Of a stretch of DNA of 64,000 nt, positions 25,625 through 34,740 are shown in pieces (the first letter of the stretch is position 1; each line of letters opens with the position of its first letter). The DNA comes from Aquimarina spongiae. GTDB lineage: Bacteria > Bacteroidota > Bacteroidia > Flavobacteriales > Flavobacteriaceae. The notes below the pieces were generated by a model, which ran no database searches, was not told the DNA's origin, and saw only the letters and a program-made list of their open reading frames with translations. The translations under genes were made by a program, and so were the position numbers. The DNA lies in contig NZ_FQYP01000010.1 of NCBI RefSeq assembly GCF_900141785.1, positions 62,001-126,000 on the forward strand. The letters are read 5' to 3'.

Positions 25625-28105
25625 ATGAAAAAAACATTCTTCGCGCTATTTGTCGTTTCAGCATTAATAACTTACTCTCAAAATAAATTACAATCTCCAA
25701 AAGAGTTTCTTGGATACGAGATAGGAGAACAATTTACACGTCATGCTGATGTTGTAAATTACTTTCAACATGTTGCAGACAATTCTAATTTGGTTACTTT
25801 TCAATCGTATGGAAAAACCAATGAACGAAGAGCATTAACCTATGCCATTGTATCGTCTCAAGAAAACCTGAATAATCTAGAAACTTTACGCAAAGATCAT
25901 CTAAAAAACACCAGTATAGTTGAAGGTGTTTCCTCATCAAAAAAAGCTATTGTTTGGTTGAGTTATAATGTACATGGAAATGAAGCTTCGAGTACTGAAG
26001 CTGCAATGCAGACCATTTATGAATTGATTACTACTAAAACCGATTGGCTTCAAAACACAATAGTGATCATCGACCCTTGTATTAATCCCGATGGTCGTGA
26101 TCGATATGTAAATTGGTATAATGAGGTAAAAGCAACCCCATACAACACCAATCAGGTAGCTGAAGAACATAACGAAAGATGGCCAGGAGGAAGACCTAAT
26201 CATTATCTATTTGATCTGAACAGAGATTGGGCATGGGCTACACAAGTTGAAACACAACAGCGATTAAAGGTTTACAATCAATGGCTGCCTCATATACATG
26301 TAGATTTTCATGAACAAGGAATCAACGAACCGTATTACTTTGCCCCAGCGGCGGAACCATTTCACGAAGTGATTACCCCATGGCAAAGAGATTTTCAGAC
26401 ACAAATTGGTAAGAATCATGCTAAGTATTTTGATGCAGAAGGATGGTTATTTTTCACCAGAGAACGTTTTGATTTGTTATATCCGAGTTATGGAGACACC
26501 TACCCTACTTTTATGGGGGCAATTGGTATGACCTATGAGCAGGCAGGACATGGTCGTGCAGGACTTGGGATACAAACTGATGAAGGGTTTGTACTTACCC
26601 TTAAGGATAGAGCGTTACACCATACCACTACTGGTCTATCCACCATCGAAATGGCGTCAAAAAATGCAGAACAACTAAACACCGAGTTTAAAAAGTTTTT
26701 TGCTAATACTAATTTCAAGTACAAAAGCTATGTCTTAACTGGTGAGCAAGATAAAATACAAGCGCTTACCAAACTTTTGGACAGGCATGAAATAAAATAT
26801 GGTTTCACCAATGCTACAAAAGTATCTGGTTTTAATTTTCGAACAAATAACCAGAGTAACATTAATGCGAGTGGCGCATTGGTAGTGAGTACTAATCAGC
26901 CTAAAGGCACTATGGTAAAAGTTCTTTTTGAGCCTAATGCAAAATTGAGTACCCCTCTTACTTATGACATTACCGCTTGGAGTATTCCCCACGCATATGG
27001 TTTGAATGCAGTGGCTTCTACTTCATTAGTTCCTGCAAATGGTACTTCAAAATCACTCAATACTGCAAACACTACTAATACATCGGGTGCTGGGTATATT
27101 GCAAAATGGAATAGTATAGATGATGCTCAGTTTTTGGCTGATTTACTTCAAAAAAATATTAAAGTACGATTTACAGAAAAAGACTTTTCAAATAATGGAA
27201 ACGCATTTAAAAAAGGGAGCTTAATCATTACCAAAAGTGATAATAAAACGGTTGCCAACTATGACCAAATTGTTGTGGATATTGCCAATAAACACCAACG
27301 TAAGTTGCATGCAGCATCAACCAGTTTTGCGACTAAAGGTGTGGATTTTGGATCTCCTGATGTGAAACTAATCAACAATCAAAGAATTGCATTATTAAAA
27401 GGTAAATACACTTCTTCTTTGAGTTACGGGGCTATTTGGCATTTTTTTGAACAGCAATTGCAGTTTCCTGTTACTTCTATCAACACAAACTACTTTAAAG
27501 ATGTAGATTTGAGGCAATTTGATGTTCTCATTATGCCAAACGGATATTATAATGGATACCTAGATAAAAGCACCCTTGCTAAAATCAAAAAATGGGTACA
27601 ATCAGGAGGTAAAGTGATTGCAATTGCCAGTGCAGTAGATGCTTTTTCTAACCAAGATGGATTTGATCTAAAAAAGAACACATCTGAAGACAAGAAGGCG
27701 GAAACTACTGGTAACCTAATCCCTTATGATCAAAGAGAAAATGAAAGTGTGAAAGGCTTTATCACCGGAAGTATTTTTAAAACAAAAGTAGACACTTCTC
27801 ACCCTATGGCTTTTGGATATGAAGATACTTATTTTAGTTTAAAACTTGGAAGTTCTTCTTATCAATTACTACAAGATGGGTACAACATTTCATATATAGA
27901 AAAGCCAGAAAATGTTTCGGGATTTGCAGGGAAAGATGCGTTAAAAACACTGGACAATTCCTTAGTTTTTGGTGAAGCTCGAATTGGTGATGGAAGTATG
28001 ATCTATATGATAGACGATCCTTTGTTCAGATCGTTCTGGGAAAATGGAAAGCTATTCTTTGTCAATGCTATTTTCTTTGCCAATAATAATAAATTTAGAC
28101 TTTAA
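25625..28105 (+). CDS. Secreted M14-family zinc carboxypeptidase
   Basis: 826 residues with a signal peptide (MKKTFFALFVVSALITYSQ). Peptidase_M14 domain at about 30-340: zinc ligands His117 and Glu120 in YNVHGNEASS, DPCINPDGRDRY (substrate carboxylate-binding Arg region), third ligand His229 in VDFHEQG, and the catalytic Glu in GMTYEQAGHGRAG. From about 590 a second region (FDVLIMPNGYYNGYL; KIKKWVQSGGKVIAIAS) resembles the class I amidotransferase-like fold seen at the C-terminus of similar enzymes. It degrades peptides or peptidoglycan stems outside the cytoplasm. The M3 peptidase gene starts 25 bases later. Confidence 0.93.
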   Translation: MKKTFFALFVVSALITYSQNKLQSPKEFLGYEIGEQFTRHADVVNYFQHVADNSNLVTFQSYGKTNERRALTYAIVSSQENLNNLETLRKDHLKNTSIVEGVSSSKKAIVWLSYNVHGNEASSTEAAMQTIYELITTKTDWLQNTIVIIDPCINPDGRDRYVNWYNEVKATPYNTNQVAEEHNERWPGGRPNHYLFDLNRDWAWATQVETQQRLKVYNQWLPHIHVDFHEQGINEPYYFAPAAEPFHEVITPWQRDFQTQIGKNHAKYFDAEGWLFFTRERFDLLYPSYGDTYPTFMGAIGMTYEQAGHGRAGLGIQTDEGFVLTLKDRALHHTTTGLSTIEMASKNAEQLNTEFKKFFANTNFKYKSYVLTGEQDKIQALTKLLDRHEIKYGFTNATKVSGFNFRTNNQSNINASGALVVSTNQPKGTMVKVLFEPNAKLSTPLTYDITAWSIPHAYGLNAVASTSLVPANGTSKSLNTANTTNTSGAGYIAKWNSIDDAQFLADLLQKNIKVRFTEKDFSNNGNAFKKGSLIITKSDNKTVANYDQIVVDIANKHQRKLHAASTSFATKGVDFGSPDVKLINNQRIALLKGKYTSSLSYGAIWHFFEQQLQFPVTSINTNYFKDVDLRQFDVLIMPNGYYNGYLDKSTLAKIKKWVQSGGKVIAIASAVDAFSNQDGFDLKKNTSEDKKAETTGNLIPYDQRENESVKGFITGSIFKTKVDTSHPMAFGYEDTYFSLKLGSSSYQLLQDGYNISYIEKPENVSGFAGKDALKTLDNSLVFGEARIGDGSMIYMIDDPLFRSFWENGKLFFVNAIFFANNNKFRL

Positions 28106-28130
28106 CATATTATCAATTAAATATAACTCA

Positions 28131-30296
28131 ATGAATATCCAACACATTCCTAAAAAAGCAGCATCGATGGTACTGCTAACTGCAGTATTGCTATCGAGTT
28201 GTGATAAAAAGAAGGAGACAGCAGAAAGCATGAAAACCGAAGAAACAAAAAATCTATTATTAGAAGAGTGGACTGGAGATTATGGAGGTACTCCTGCCTT
28301 TGATAAAATGAAGGTAGCCGATATCAAACCCGCCCTTGAAAAAGGAATGGAAATCAATCTACAGGAAATCGAAAAAATAGCGAACAACACAGAACCACCA
28401 ACCTTCAAAAATACTATCGAAGAAATGGAACGTTCTGGTCAAGAATTGAATCGAGCCTTTACTTATTATGGTATTTTAAGAAGCAACATGTCTTCAGAAG
28501 CTTTTAGAGAAGTCCAAAAAGAAATGGCACCTAAAATATCTGATTTCAGATCCAAAATTTCACAAAACGAGAAATTGTTTCAAAGAATCAAAGCGGTATA
28601 TGAAAGTTCACAAAAAACACCTTTGGAAACTGATCAGCAAAGAGTGGTGCAATTGGTATATGAACAATTTGCTATGAACGGCGCCGAGTTGGATGCCGAA
28701 AAGAAAAAAAGATATGCAGAAATCAACAAAGAATTATCAGGGCTATATACGAACTTCTCGAATAATATTTTGGCCGATGAAGAAGGGTATGTTACCTACC
28801 TAACCAAAGATCAACTTAGCGGTCTATCCGAACCTTTAATTAAAGCGTATGCCAAGGCAGCAAACGACCGTGGAGAAGAAGGCAAGTATGCGGTTACCAA
28901 TACCAGATCATCTATGGATCCTTTTTTAACCTATTCAGACGAACGAGATCTTAGAGAGAAAGTATGGAAAAACTACTATTCTCGAGGGGATAATGGAGAT
29001 GATCATGATAACAATGAAAATATTGCCAACATTCTTAAGCTTAGAAAAGAACGAGTAGGACTATTAGGATACGACAATTATGCCGATTGGAGATTACAAA
29101 ACAGAATGGCCAAAAATCCAGAAAATGCGATGACACTTATGAATGCTGTTTGGCCTGCTTCTATTGCACGTGTAAAAGAAGAAGTAGCAGATATGCAAGC
29201 CGTTGCCGATGCTAATGGGGATAAGATTACTATTGAACCTTGGGACTACCGCTACTATGCCGAAAAAGTGCGTAAAAAGAAATACGATCTGGACTCAGAC
29301 GAGGTAAAACAATATTTACAATTAGATAAACTACGTGAAGCCATGTTCTTTGTGGCTGGAGAGTTATTTAATTTCAAATTCTCAGAAATCGCAGAAGGAA
29401 AAGTTCCTGTTTTTCATCCTGATGTAAAAGTTTGGGAAGTAAATGACAAGGCTACAGGAGAGCACATTGGATTATGGTATTTGGATCCATTTGCAAGAAA
29501 AGGAAAACGTTCTGGTGCTTGGGCTACTACTTATAGAAGCCACACGACCTTTGATGGTAAAAAGACAGTTCTTGGATCTAACAACTCTAATTTTGTAAAA
29601 CCCGCTCCCGGCGAGCCTGTTTTGGTATCTTGGGATGATGCAGAAACATTTTTTCATGAGTTTGGTCATGCACTACATTTCTTTGCTTCTGAAGTGAGAT
29701 ACCCTACACTAAATGGTGGAGTTAGAGATTATACAGAATTTCAATCTCAGTTACTAGAAAGATGGTTATCTACAGATAAAGTGATTGATAATTACTTGGT
29801 GCATTACAAAACAGGAGAGCCTATCCCAAAAGCATTAGTAGAGAAAATTAAAAAAGCAGCAACTTTTAATCAAGGTTTTGCTACTACAGAATATTTGGCG
29901 TCCGCCTTAATGGATATGAAATTTCATCTTGCAGATCCATCTAATATTGATGTAGATAAATTTGAAAGAGAAACTCTAGCCGAATTAAACATGCCTAAGG
30001 AATTGGTGATGCGTCATCGCACTCCTCATTTTGGACATGTTTTTTCTGGAGAAGGATATGCAACAGCCTACTATGGATATATGTGGGCAGATGTACTTAC
30101 CTCTGATGCTGCAGAAGCATTTGCAGAAGCTCCAGAAGGATTTTATGACAAAGAAGTAGCCGATAAATTAGTTAAATATTTATTCGCTCCTAGAAACGCT
30201 ATGGATCCTGCTGAAGCTTATAGAAAATTTAGAGGTCGTGATGCAAATATAGAGGCATTGATGAAGGACAGAGGTTTTCCGGTCCCTAAGTCTTAA
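28131..30296 (+). CDS. M3-family zinc metallopeptidase lipoprotein (Dcp-like)
   Basis: 721 residues from the ATG at 28131; the frame opens 29 codons earlier inside the M14 gene but that part is not family-like. The signal peptide ends in the lipobox LLSSC (Cys24 region) followed by DKKKE, so it is membrane-anchored and faces the periplasm. Peptidase_M3 domain from about 230 to the end: the zinc site FFHEFGHALH with HEFGH at 509-513, third ligand Glu in YTEFQSQLLERW, and GHVFSGEGYATAYYGYMWAD near the C-terminus. Family members are oligopeptidases/dipeptidyl carboxypeptidases. With the M14 enzyme it makes a two-gene exported peptide-degrading unit. Confidence 0.93.
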   Translation: MNIQHIPKKAASMVLLTAVLLSSCDKKKETAESMKTEETKNLLLEEWTGDYGGTPAFDKMKVADIKPALEKGMEINLQEIEKIANNTEPPTFKNTIEEMERSGQELNRAFTYYGILRSNMSSEAFREVQKEMAPKISDFRSKISQNEKLFQRIKAVYESSQKTPLETDQQRVVQLVYEQFAMNGAELDAEKKKRYAEINKELSGLYTNFSNNILADEEGYVTYLTKDQLSGLSEPLIKAYAKAANDRGEEGKYAVTNTRSSMDPFLTYSDERDLREKVWKNYYSRGDNGDDHDNNENIANILKLRKERVGLLGYDNYADWRLQNRMAKNPENAMTLMNAVWPASIARVKEEVADMQAVADANGDKITIEPWDYRYYAEKVRKKKYDLDSDEVKQYLQLDKLREAMFFVAGELFNFKFSEIAEGKVPVFHPDVKVWEVNDKATGEHIGLWYLDPFARKGKRSGAWATTYRSHTTFDGKKTVLGSNNSNFVKPAPGEPVLVSWDDAETFFHEFGHALHFFASEVRYPTLNGGVRDYTEFQSQLLERWLSTDKVIDNYLVHYKTGEPIPKALVEKIKKAATFNQGFATTEYLASALMDMKFHLADPSNIDVDKFERETLAELNMPKELVMRHRTPHFGHVFSGEGYATAYYGYMWADVLTSDAAEAFAEAPEGFYDKEVADKLVKYLFAPRNAMDPAEAYRKFRGRDANIEALMKDRGFPVPKS

Positions 30297-30315
30297 AACT
30301 CATATACAAATTGTA

Positions 30316-30345
30316 AAGCCGAAACTACTTGTTTCGGCTTTTTTT
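30316..30345 (+). terminator. Intrinsic terminator after the M14-M3 pair
   Basis: Perfect 10-bp stem AAGCCGAAAC/GTTTCGGCTT, 5-base loop, then a run of T. Confidence 0.92.
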
Positions 30346-30375
30346 ATATTTACCAAAATAAGATCAATTTGACAT

Positions 30376-31068
30376 ATGAATGATACAGTACGACTGGAAT
30401 CAGAAAAAATAATAAAGACTATTGATAAACTTGAAAAACGAGTTGCCGATCGATTTCCAAATTCGAACTTAAGAAAGATATGTCTTCAGTTTTTGACCAT
30501 TGCCCAGCAAAGTCAACAAAATATTCATTGGATATCCAGACCTAATATTTCATTACGACTTTTCTCCTATTTAATTATATTAATAGGTATAGCAGGCTTA
30601 CTTTATAGTATTACACTAATTGACCTCAAAATTGAAAACACCACATTGGCAAATGTTGTCACCGTCTCTGAAGCCATATTTAATGATATTATACTTGTGG
30701 GAGCTGCCATCTTCTTTTTGGTTTCTTTAGAATCGAGGCTTAAAACCAGAAAAGCTCTAAAATCTCTAAATGAACTTAGAGTAATTGCTCATGTTATCGA
30801 TATGCATCAACTCACCAAAGACCCCTATGTAAATGAAAATCCAGAATCTGCTACCGAACATTCTCCAAAAAGAACACTAACCAAGTTTGAACTACAACGA
30901 TATTTGGATTATTGTTCTGAAGCAACTGCTTTGGTAGGAAAAGTAGCGGCATTGTACTCACAAAGTTTGCCTGAAGAAGCCGTAGTTAGCGCTGTAAACG
31001 AAATAGAAACACTAACTACTGGATTAAGTAGAAAAATTTGGCAAAAATTAATCATTTTGAACAACTAA
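30376..31068 (+). CDS. Two-TM membrane protein of unknown function
   Basis: 230 residues. An N-terminal amphipathic helix (about 1-50), then two membrane helices at about 58-77 (FSYLIILIGIAGLLYSITLI) and 97-119 (FNDIILVGAAIFFLVSL), and a long cytoplasmic alpha-helical tail with SLNELRVIAHVIDMHQLTKD and the conserved-looking LQRYLDYCSEATALVGKVAAL. Similar small membrane proteins occur across bacteria and archaea, but no function is known to me. Separately transcribed after the preceding terminator. Confidence 0.78.
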   Translation: MNDTVRLESEKIIKTIDKLEKRVADRFPNSNLRKICLQFLTIAQQSQQNIHWISRPNISLRLFSYLIILIGIAGLLYSITLIDLKIENTTLANVVTVSEAIFNDIILVGAAIFFLVSLESRLKTRKALKSLNELRVIAHVIDMHQLTKDPYVNENPESATEHSPKRTLTKFELQRYLDYCSEATALVGKVAALYSQSLPEEAVVSAVNEIETLTTGLSRKIWQKLIILNN

Positions 31069-31596
31069 GAAGCATTTCAAAACGACTTAATAAAAACAGT
31101 TGTATTTTGATCAAATCCAGGTGCAAATTTTGTTTTATCAAACCATTATTACATGATAAATTTTAAGTAAAAGCATGGTATTTCTGGGTTACATTTTATG
31201 AAGTACACATTCCTTTTAATTAAAACAATTTATACATACAAAGAAATTTCATCGACATTGAATTATTATCATAAAAAACACATTTTATATGATAAATCAA
31301 TAATTTAAACTCAAAAAAAGGCTCCAATATTAAACTATTGTTAATTTTAATCGTTTTTGAACTTTTTTTAAGTTATCTATTTTTTACTAAAATGAAGCTT
31401 TTTTAATCATATTTTTAATCTCATCAAGAGAACCATTATCGTTTTCTAATTCTTATCAATCTTCTTATAAAAATACCTCAATTTACAATTTGATCTCAAA
31501 ACATTAGTCACAATCTCAAAGGGTATTTTGAACACTATTTTTAGATAATTTTGTCCACGATTTCAAAAACAAAAACTAAACGAAAAAATCTCAATC
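31069..31596. other. Long AT-rich intergenic region
   Basis: 528 bases with many homopolymer and A/T runs and no family-like frame of any length. It should contain the promoter for the FN3 lipoprotein. I see no hairpin with a T-run, RNA gene or large palindrome. Confidence 0.6.
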
Positions 31597-32055
31597 ATGT
31601 TAAAAAAATTACCCATTCTACTAGCTGCTATTTTTGCATTCATCGCATGCGAAACAGAAGATTTCGATATTGCACCTGTGCAAACTGATCAAACTAATAA
31701 TGAAGAAACAGATGTTATTGGTATCGACCCAGATAACGAAGATGTAACTGAATTTTGTATCGTACCACAAAGACTTACTGCTGGAGAAGTGACTACAGAA
31801 AAAGCAAATGTAACTTGGGATGCCGAAAACGCTCAAAGTCTTACTTGGGAAATCAGATACGCAGAGAAGCCAGTATCATTAGATGACACTTTTACTGCAA
31901 TAATCAATGATTCTGAATTGATATCAACTCAAACGAATACGGTAACTATCAATAATCTAAAATCCTCTACAGAATATATTGTGATTGTAAGAACTAAATG
32001 TTCTAACACAGAATTTAGCAAGTGGAGTAGTTCTTTAGTAATTACAACTTTATAA
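31597..32055 (+). CDS. Fibronectin type III domain lipoprotein
   Basis: 152 residues. Signal peptide with lipobox AFIAC (Cys18) followed by ETEDFD. An acidic linker leads to one FN3 domain at about 57-152 (VTWDAENAQSLTWEIRYAEK, then TNTVTINNLKSSTEYIVIVR, then WSSSLVITT), the classical beta-sandwich used for protein or carbohydrate contacts at the cell surface. No catalytic domain is attached, and this is a short, single-domain form. It is alone, with a 528-base AT-rich leader before it and a strong terminator after it. Confidence 0.82.
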   Translation: MLKKLPILLAAIFAFIACETEDFDIAPVQTDQTNNEETDVIGIDPDNEDVTEFCIVPQRLTAGEVTTEKANVTWDAENAQSLTWEIRYAEKPVSLDDTFTAIINDSELISTQTNTVTINNLKSSTEYIVIVRTKCSNTEFSKWSSSLVITTL

Positions 32056-32110
32056 TACAATACTACAGTACTATTTGAATTAGCCAGAAAAAATAAGTAG
32101 TATACACATA

Positions 32111-32138
32111 AAAAGGAGGTCAATATTGATCTCCTTTT
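32111..32138 (+). terminator. Intrinsic terminator of the FN3 lipoprotein gene
   Basis: Arms AAAAGGAGGTCAA and TTGATCTCCTTTT form a long stem with one G-T pair and a minimal loop. Confidence 0.82.
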
Positions 32139-32307
32139 ATATATACTAACGTTTCGTCTACATAGTTTAAATCATTCTTAGACAGAACGATAATTACAAC
32201 AAGTTAGTAACTTCAAACATTTCCATGTATAAATAACATACTCCTAACAATCATCAAACCAAAAAACACGTATCTTGAGATGAAAATTTTGTTTCATTTT
32301 ATGTGAT

Positions 32308-33177
32308 ATGACACAGTCGTCGCCAATTCCTACATACAAACTTATTGATCATTCCAAAAATAGATTACTATTCAATATCCAGAAAATGGGGGATATTTAT
32401 GATCGGCAAAAAGGAAACGGTAATCAACCACATCGTCATGATTTTTATACTATCATTTTTGCAAAAAAGGCTTCTGGCATTCATCTTATTGATTTTAACG
32501 AATATCAACTCACCAATAATCTTATTTTTTTCGTAAGCCCTGGACAAGTACATCAAATTATAGAAAAAGAGCAATCCAATGGATGGGTCATCACTTTCTC
32601 TAGAGAATTCCTGGAAGAGAGTCATATCGATTACTGTTTTATAGAAGACATTAATTTATTTACTGATTATGGACAATCTCCTCCATTACCTCTTAATCAA
32701 CAAGAAATTGATATTTTGAATACATATAGTCATCAGATGTTAACTACTTTAAGTTCTGAAACCAAATTTAGGATGTCGGCAATAGGGGCTCTTTTGAAAC
32801 TTTTTCTAATCACTTGCAACAATATATGTACTTTGGAACAAAAACATCCTCAACAGGTACATGCTGGCACCACTATTCTTAAAGCTTATAAAAATCTGGT
32901 CGAAAATCATTTTTCCGAATGGCACAAGGTGCATCAATATGCAGAAGCATTACATGTTACTCCCGATCATTTGAACCGTACTATTAAGCTTTTAATTGGT
33001 AAAACCGCAAAAGAATACTTACAATCCAGAATTATAATTGCGGCGAAGAGAATGCTGTTCTTCTCGGATCTTAGCACCAAAGAAATTTCATTTGAACTTG
33101 GGTTTTCTGAACCCTCTAACTTCAGTAATTTTTTTAAAAAAATTACTGGTATATCACCTTCTCAATATGGGAAATAA
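32308..33177 (+). CDS. AraC-family transcription regulator
   Basis: 289 residues. An N-terminal cupin-like ligand domain at about 20-110 (QPHRHDFYTIIFAKKASG; IFFVSPGQVHQI) and a C-terminal double helix-turn-helix at about 190-289 (VHQYAEALHVTPDHLNRTIK, then AAKRMLFFSDLSTKEISFEL and ending FSEPSNFSNFFKKITGISPS). It binds DNA and probably a small ligand. It precedes the pirin and nitroreductase genes on the same strand with a 108-base gap, so control of those two is likely but inferred from order only. Confidence 0.93.
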   Translation: MTQSSPIPTYKLIDHSKNRLLFNIQKMGDIYDRQKGNGNQPHRHDFYTIIFAKKASGIHLIDFNEYQLTNNLIFFVSPGQVHQIIEKEQSNGWVITFSREFLEESHIDYCFIEDINLFTDYGQSPPLPLNQQEIDILNTYSHQMLTTLSSETKFRMSAIGALLKLFLITCNNICTLEQKHPQQVHAGTTILKAYKNLVENHFSEWHKVHQYAEALHVTPDHLNRTIKLLIGKTAKEYLQSRIIIAAKRMLFFSDLSTKEISFELGFSEPSNFSNFFKKITGISPSQYGK

Positions 33178-33285
33178 GATACATGTCGGATTTTTATATG
33201 TCTATCCAGTGTTCTCGCATTTTCTATTAATCCGAGTATCATCAATTTTGTATTGCAAAATAATTTATAAAAGAAAGGCGATACA

Positions 33286-33999
33286 ATGAAAACAATATTG
33301 CATAAAGCAGAAACTCGAGGAAAAGCAAATCATGGATGGTTGAATTCCTACCATTCTTTTAGTTTTGCCAATTATTACAACCCCGAACGCACCAACTTTG
33401 GAGCATTACGCGTTCTCAATGATGATACTGTAGCTCCGGGAATGGGTTTTGGAAAACACCCTCATGATAATATGGAAATTATTTCTATTCCTTTAGAAGG
33501 TGATCTTGAACATCAGGATAGCATGGGCAATACTACAGTGATCAAAGAAGGAGATATTCAGGTGATGAGCGCAGGAACTGGAGTTTTCCATAGTGAATAC
33601 AATAAAAATAAAGATAAAGAAGTCAAATTTCTTCAAATCTGGGTATTCCCTAACAAAAAAAATGTTGACCCCCGATATGATCAAATCACATTAGCCCCAG
33701 AAAGTCTACAGGGAAACTTGCAGCAAATCCTTTCCCCAAATAAAAACGATGAAGGGGTATGGGCACACCAGAATACTTGGTTTCATATGGGATCTTTTGA
33801 AAAAGGTGAAGCATTTTCGTATTCACTTAAAGATCCAAAGAATGGAGTTTATGCTTTTGTTTTGGAAGGAGACATTACCATAGAAGACCAAAAACTAAAC
33901 CGACGTGATGGTTACGGAATATGGGATACCGATCAAATAAAACTCCAATCCGATAGCACATCAAAACTATTACTAATAGAAGTACCAATGTCTATTTAA
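33286..33999 (+). CDS. Pirin-family bicupin (YhhW-like)
   Basis: 237 residues. The pirin N-terminal cupin has the motif NHGWLNSYHSFSFANYY and FGKHPHDNMEIISIPLEGDL with the His-x-His and Glu metal ligands; the ISIPLEGDLEHQDSMGN and MSAGTGVFHSEYN strands are conserved, the latter giving the last His. The C-terminal cupin-like half covers about 130-237. YhhW-type pirins have quercetinase-type activity in vitro; physiological role uncertain. It lies 11 bases before the nitroreductase gene, so the two are co-transcribed. Confidence 0.95.
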   Translation: MKTILHKAETRGKANHGWLNSYHSFSFANYYNPERTNFGALRVLNDDTVAPGMGFGKHPHDNMEIISIPLEGDLEHQDSMGNTTVIKEGDIQVMSAGTGVFHSEYNKNKDKEVKFLQIWVFPNKKNVDPRYDQITLAPESLQGNLQQILSPNKNDEGVWAHQNTWFHMGSFEKGEAFSYSLKDPKNGVYAFVLEGDITIEDQKLNRRDGYGIWDTDQIKLQSDSTSKLLLIEVPMSI

Positions 34000-34010
34000 A
34001 ACATAATAAC

Positions 34011-34640
34011 ATGCAACTAGTAGAAAATTTAAAATGGCGTTATGCCACCAAAAAGTTTGACGAGACTAAAAAAGTATCAGCAACAGATCTTGAAAAGATA
34101 AAAGAAGCTATTTCTTTATCTGCTTCATCCTATGGGTTACAAGCCTATAAGGTATTGATCATAGAGGATACAGAAGTCCGAAAAAAATTACAACCCGCAT
34201 CGTGGGGACAATCTCAAATAGTAGACGCTTCTCATTTGATCGTGTTTTGCAATTACACCAAAGTACAACCCGAAGTAATCGATGAGTACCTAGAGTTGAA
34301 AGCAAATACACAGGGATTAAATGTCGACGATCTATCTGGATACGGAGATTTCATGAAATCTAAAATTGGTAGTTTACCAGAAGATGCTGTCAAAGCCTGG
34401 ACCGCGAAACAGACCTATATTGGGCTTGGAAATTTACTTGCTGCCTGTGCTGAATTAAAAATTGACGCTTGTCCTATGGAAGGTTTTGAAGCTGAACAAT
34501 ATGAACAAATTTTAGGATTAGGAGCAAAAGGATTGTCAGCCGCAGTAATTGCAACTATTGGATATCGTTCTAGTGAAGATCCAACGCAAAATAGCAAAAA
34601 GGTTCGCAAGCCTATTCATGAATTGTTTGAGGTACTGTAA
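34011..34640 (+). CDS. Nitroreductase-family NAD(P)H oxidoreductase
   Basis: 209 residues, the NfsB-like type. FMN-binding pattern: WRYATKKFD at 9-17, SASSYGLQAYKVL near 40, SWGQSQIVDASHLIVFCNYT near 60-80, and the C-terminal GYRSSEDPTQNSKKVRKP. It uses FMN and NAD(P)H to reduce quinones, nitroaromatics or similar electrophiles. With pirin and the AraC regulator it forms a small detoxification-type unit, and the pair ends at a strong terminator. Confidence 0.93.
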   Translation: MQLVENLKWRYATKKFDETKKVSATDLEKIKEAISLSASSYGLQAYKVLIIEDTEVRKKLQPASWGQSQIVDASHLIVFCNYTKVQPEVIDEYLELKANTQGLNVDDLSGYGDFMKSKIGSLPEDAVKAWTAKQTYIGLGNLLAACAELKIDACPMEGFEAEQYEQILGLGAKGLSAAVIATIGYRSSEDPTQNSKKVRKPIHELFEVL

Positions 34641-34654
34641 TCCTGTCATCAAAT

Positions 34655-34684
34655 AAAAAGAAGCTCCCATTGAGCTTCTTTTTA
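34655..34684. terminator. Bidirectional intrinsic terminator (nitroreductase / rimO)
   Basis: Perfect 12-bp stem AAAAAGAAGCTC/GAGCTTCTTTTT with loop CCATT; A-run on one side and T-run on the other serve both converging genes. Confidence 0.92.
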
Positions 34685-34740
34685 TTTACTAGACCATTTA
34701 TTAATGCATTCGATAGAGAACACAATACCGTAAAATAAGG

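Noticed and set aside
28044-28130. Upstream extension of the M3 peptidase start
   Set aside because: It lies inside the M14 gene; the ATG at 28131 gives a proper lipoprotein signal peptide.
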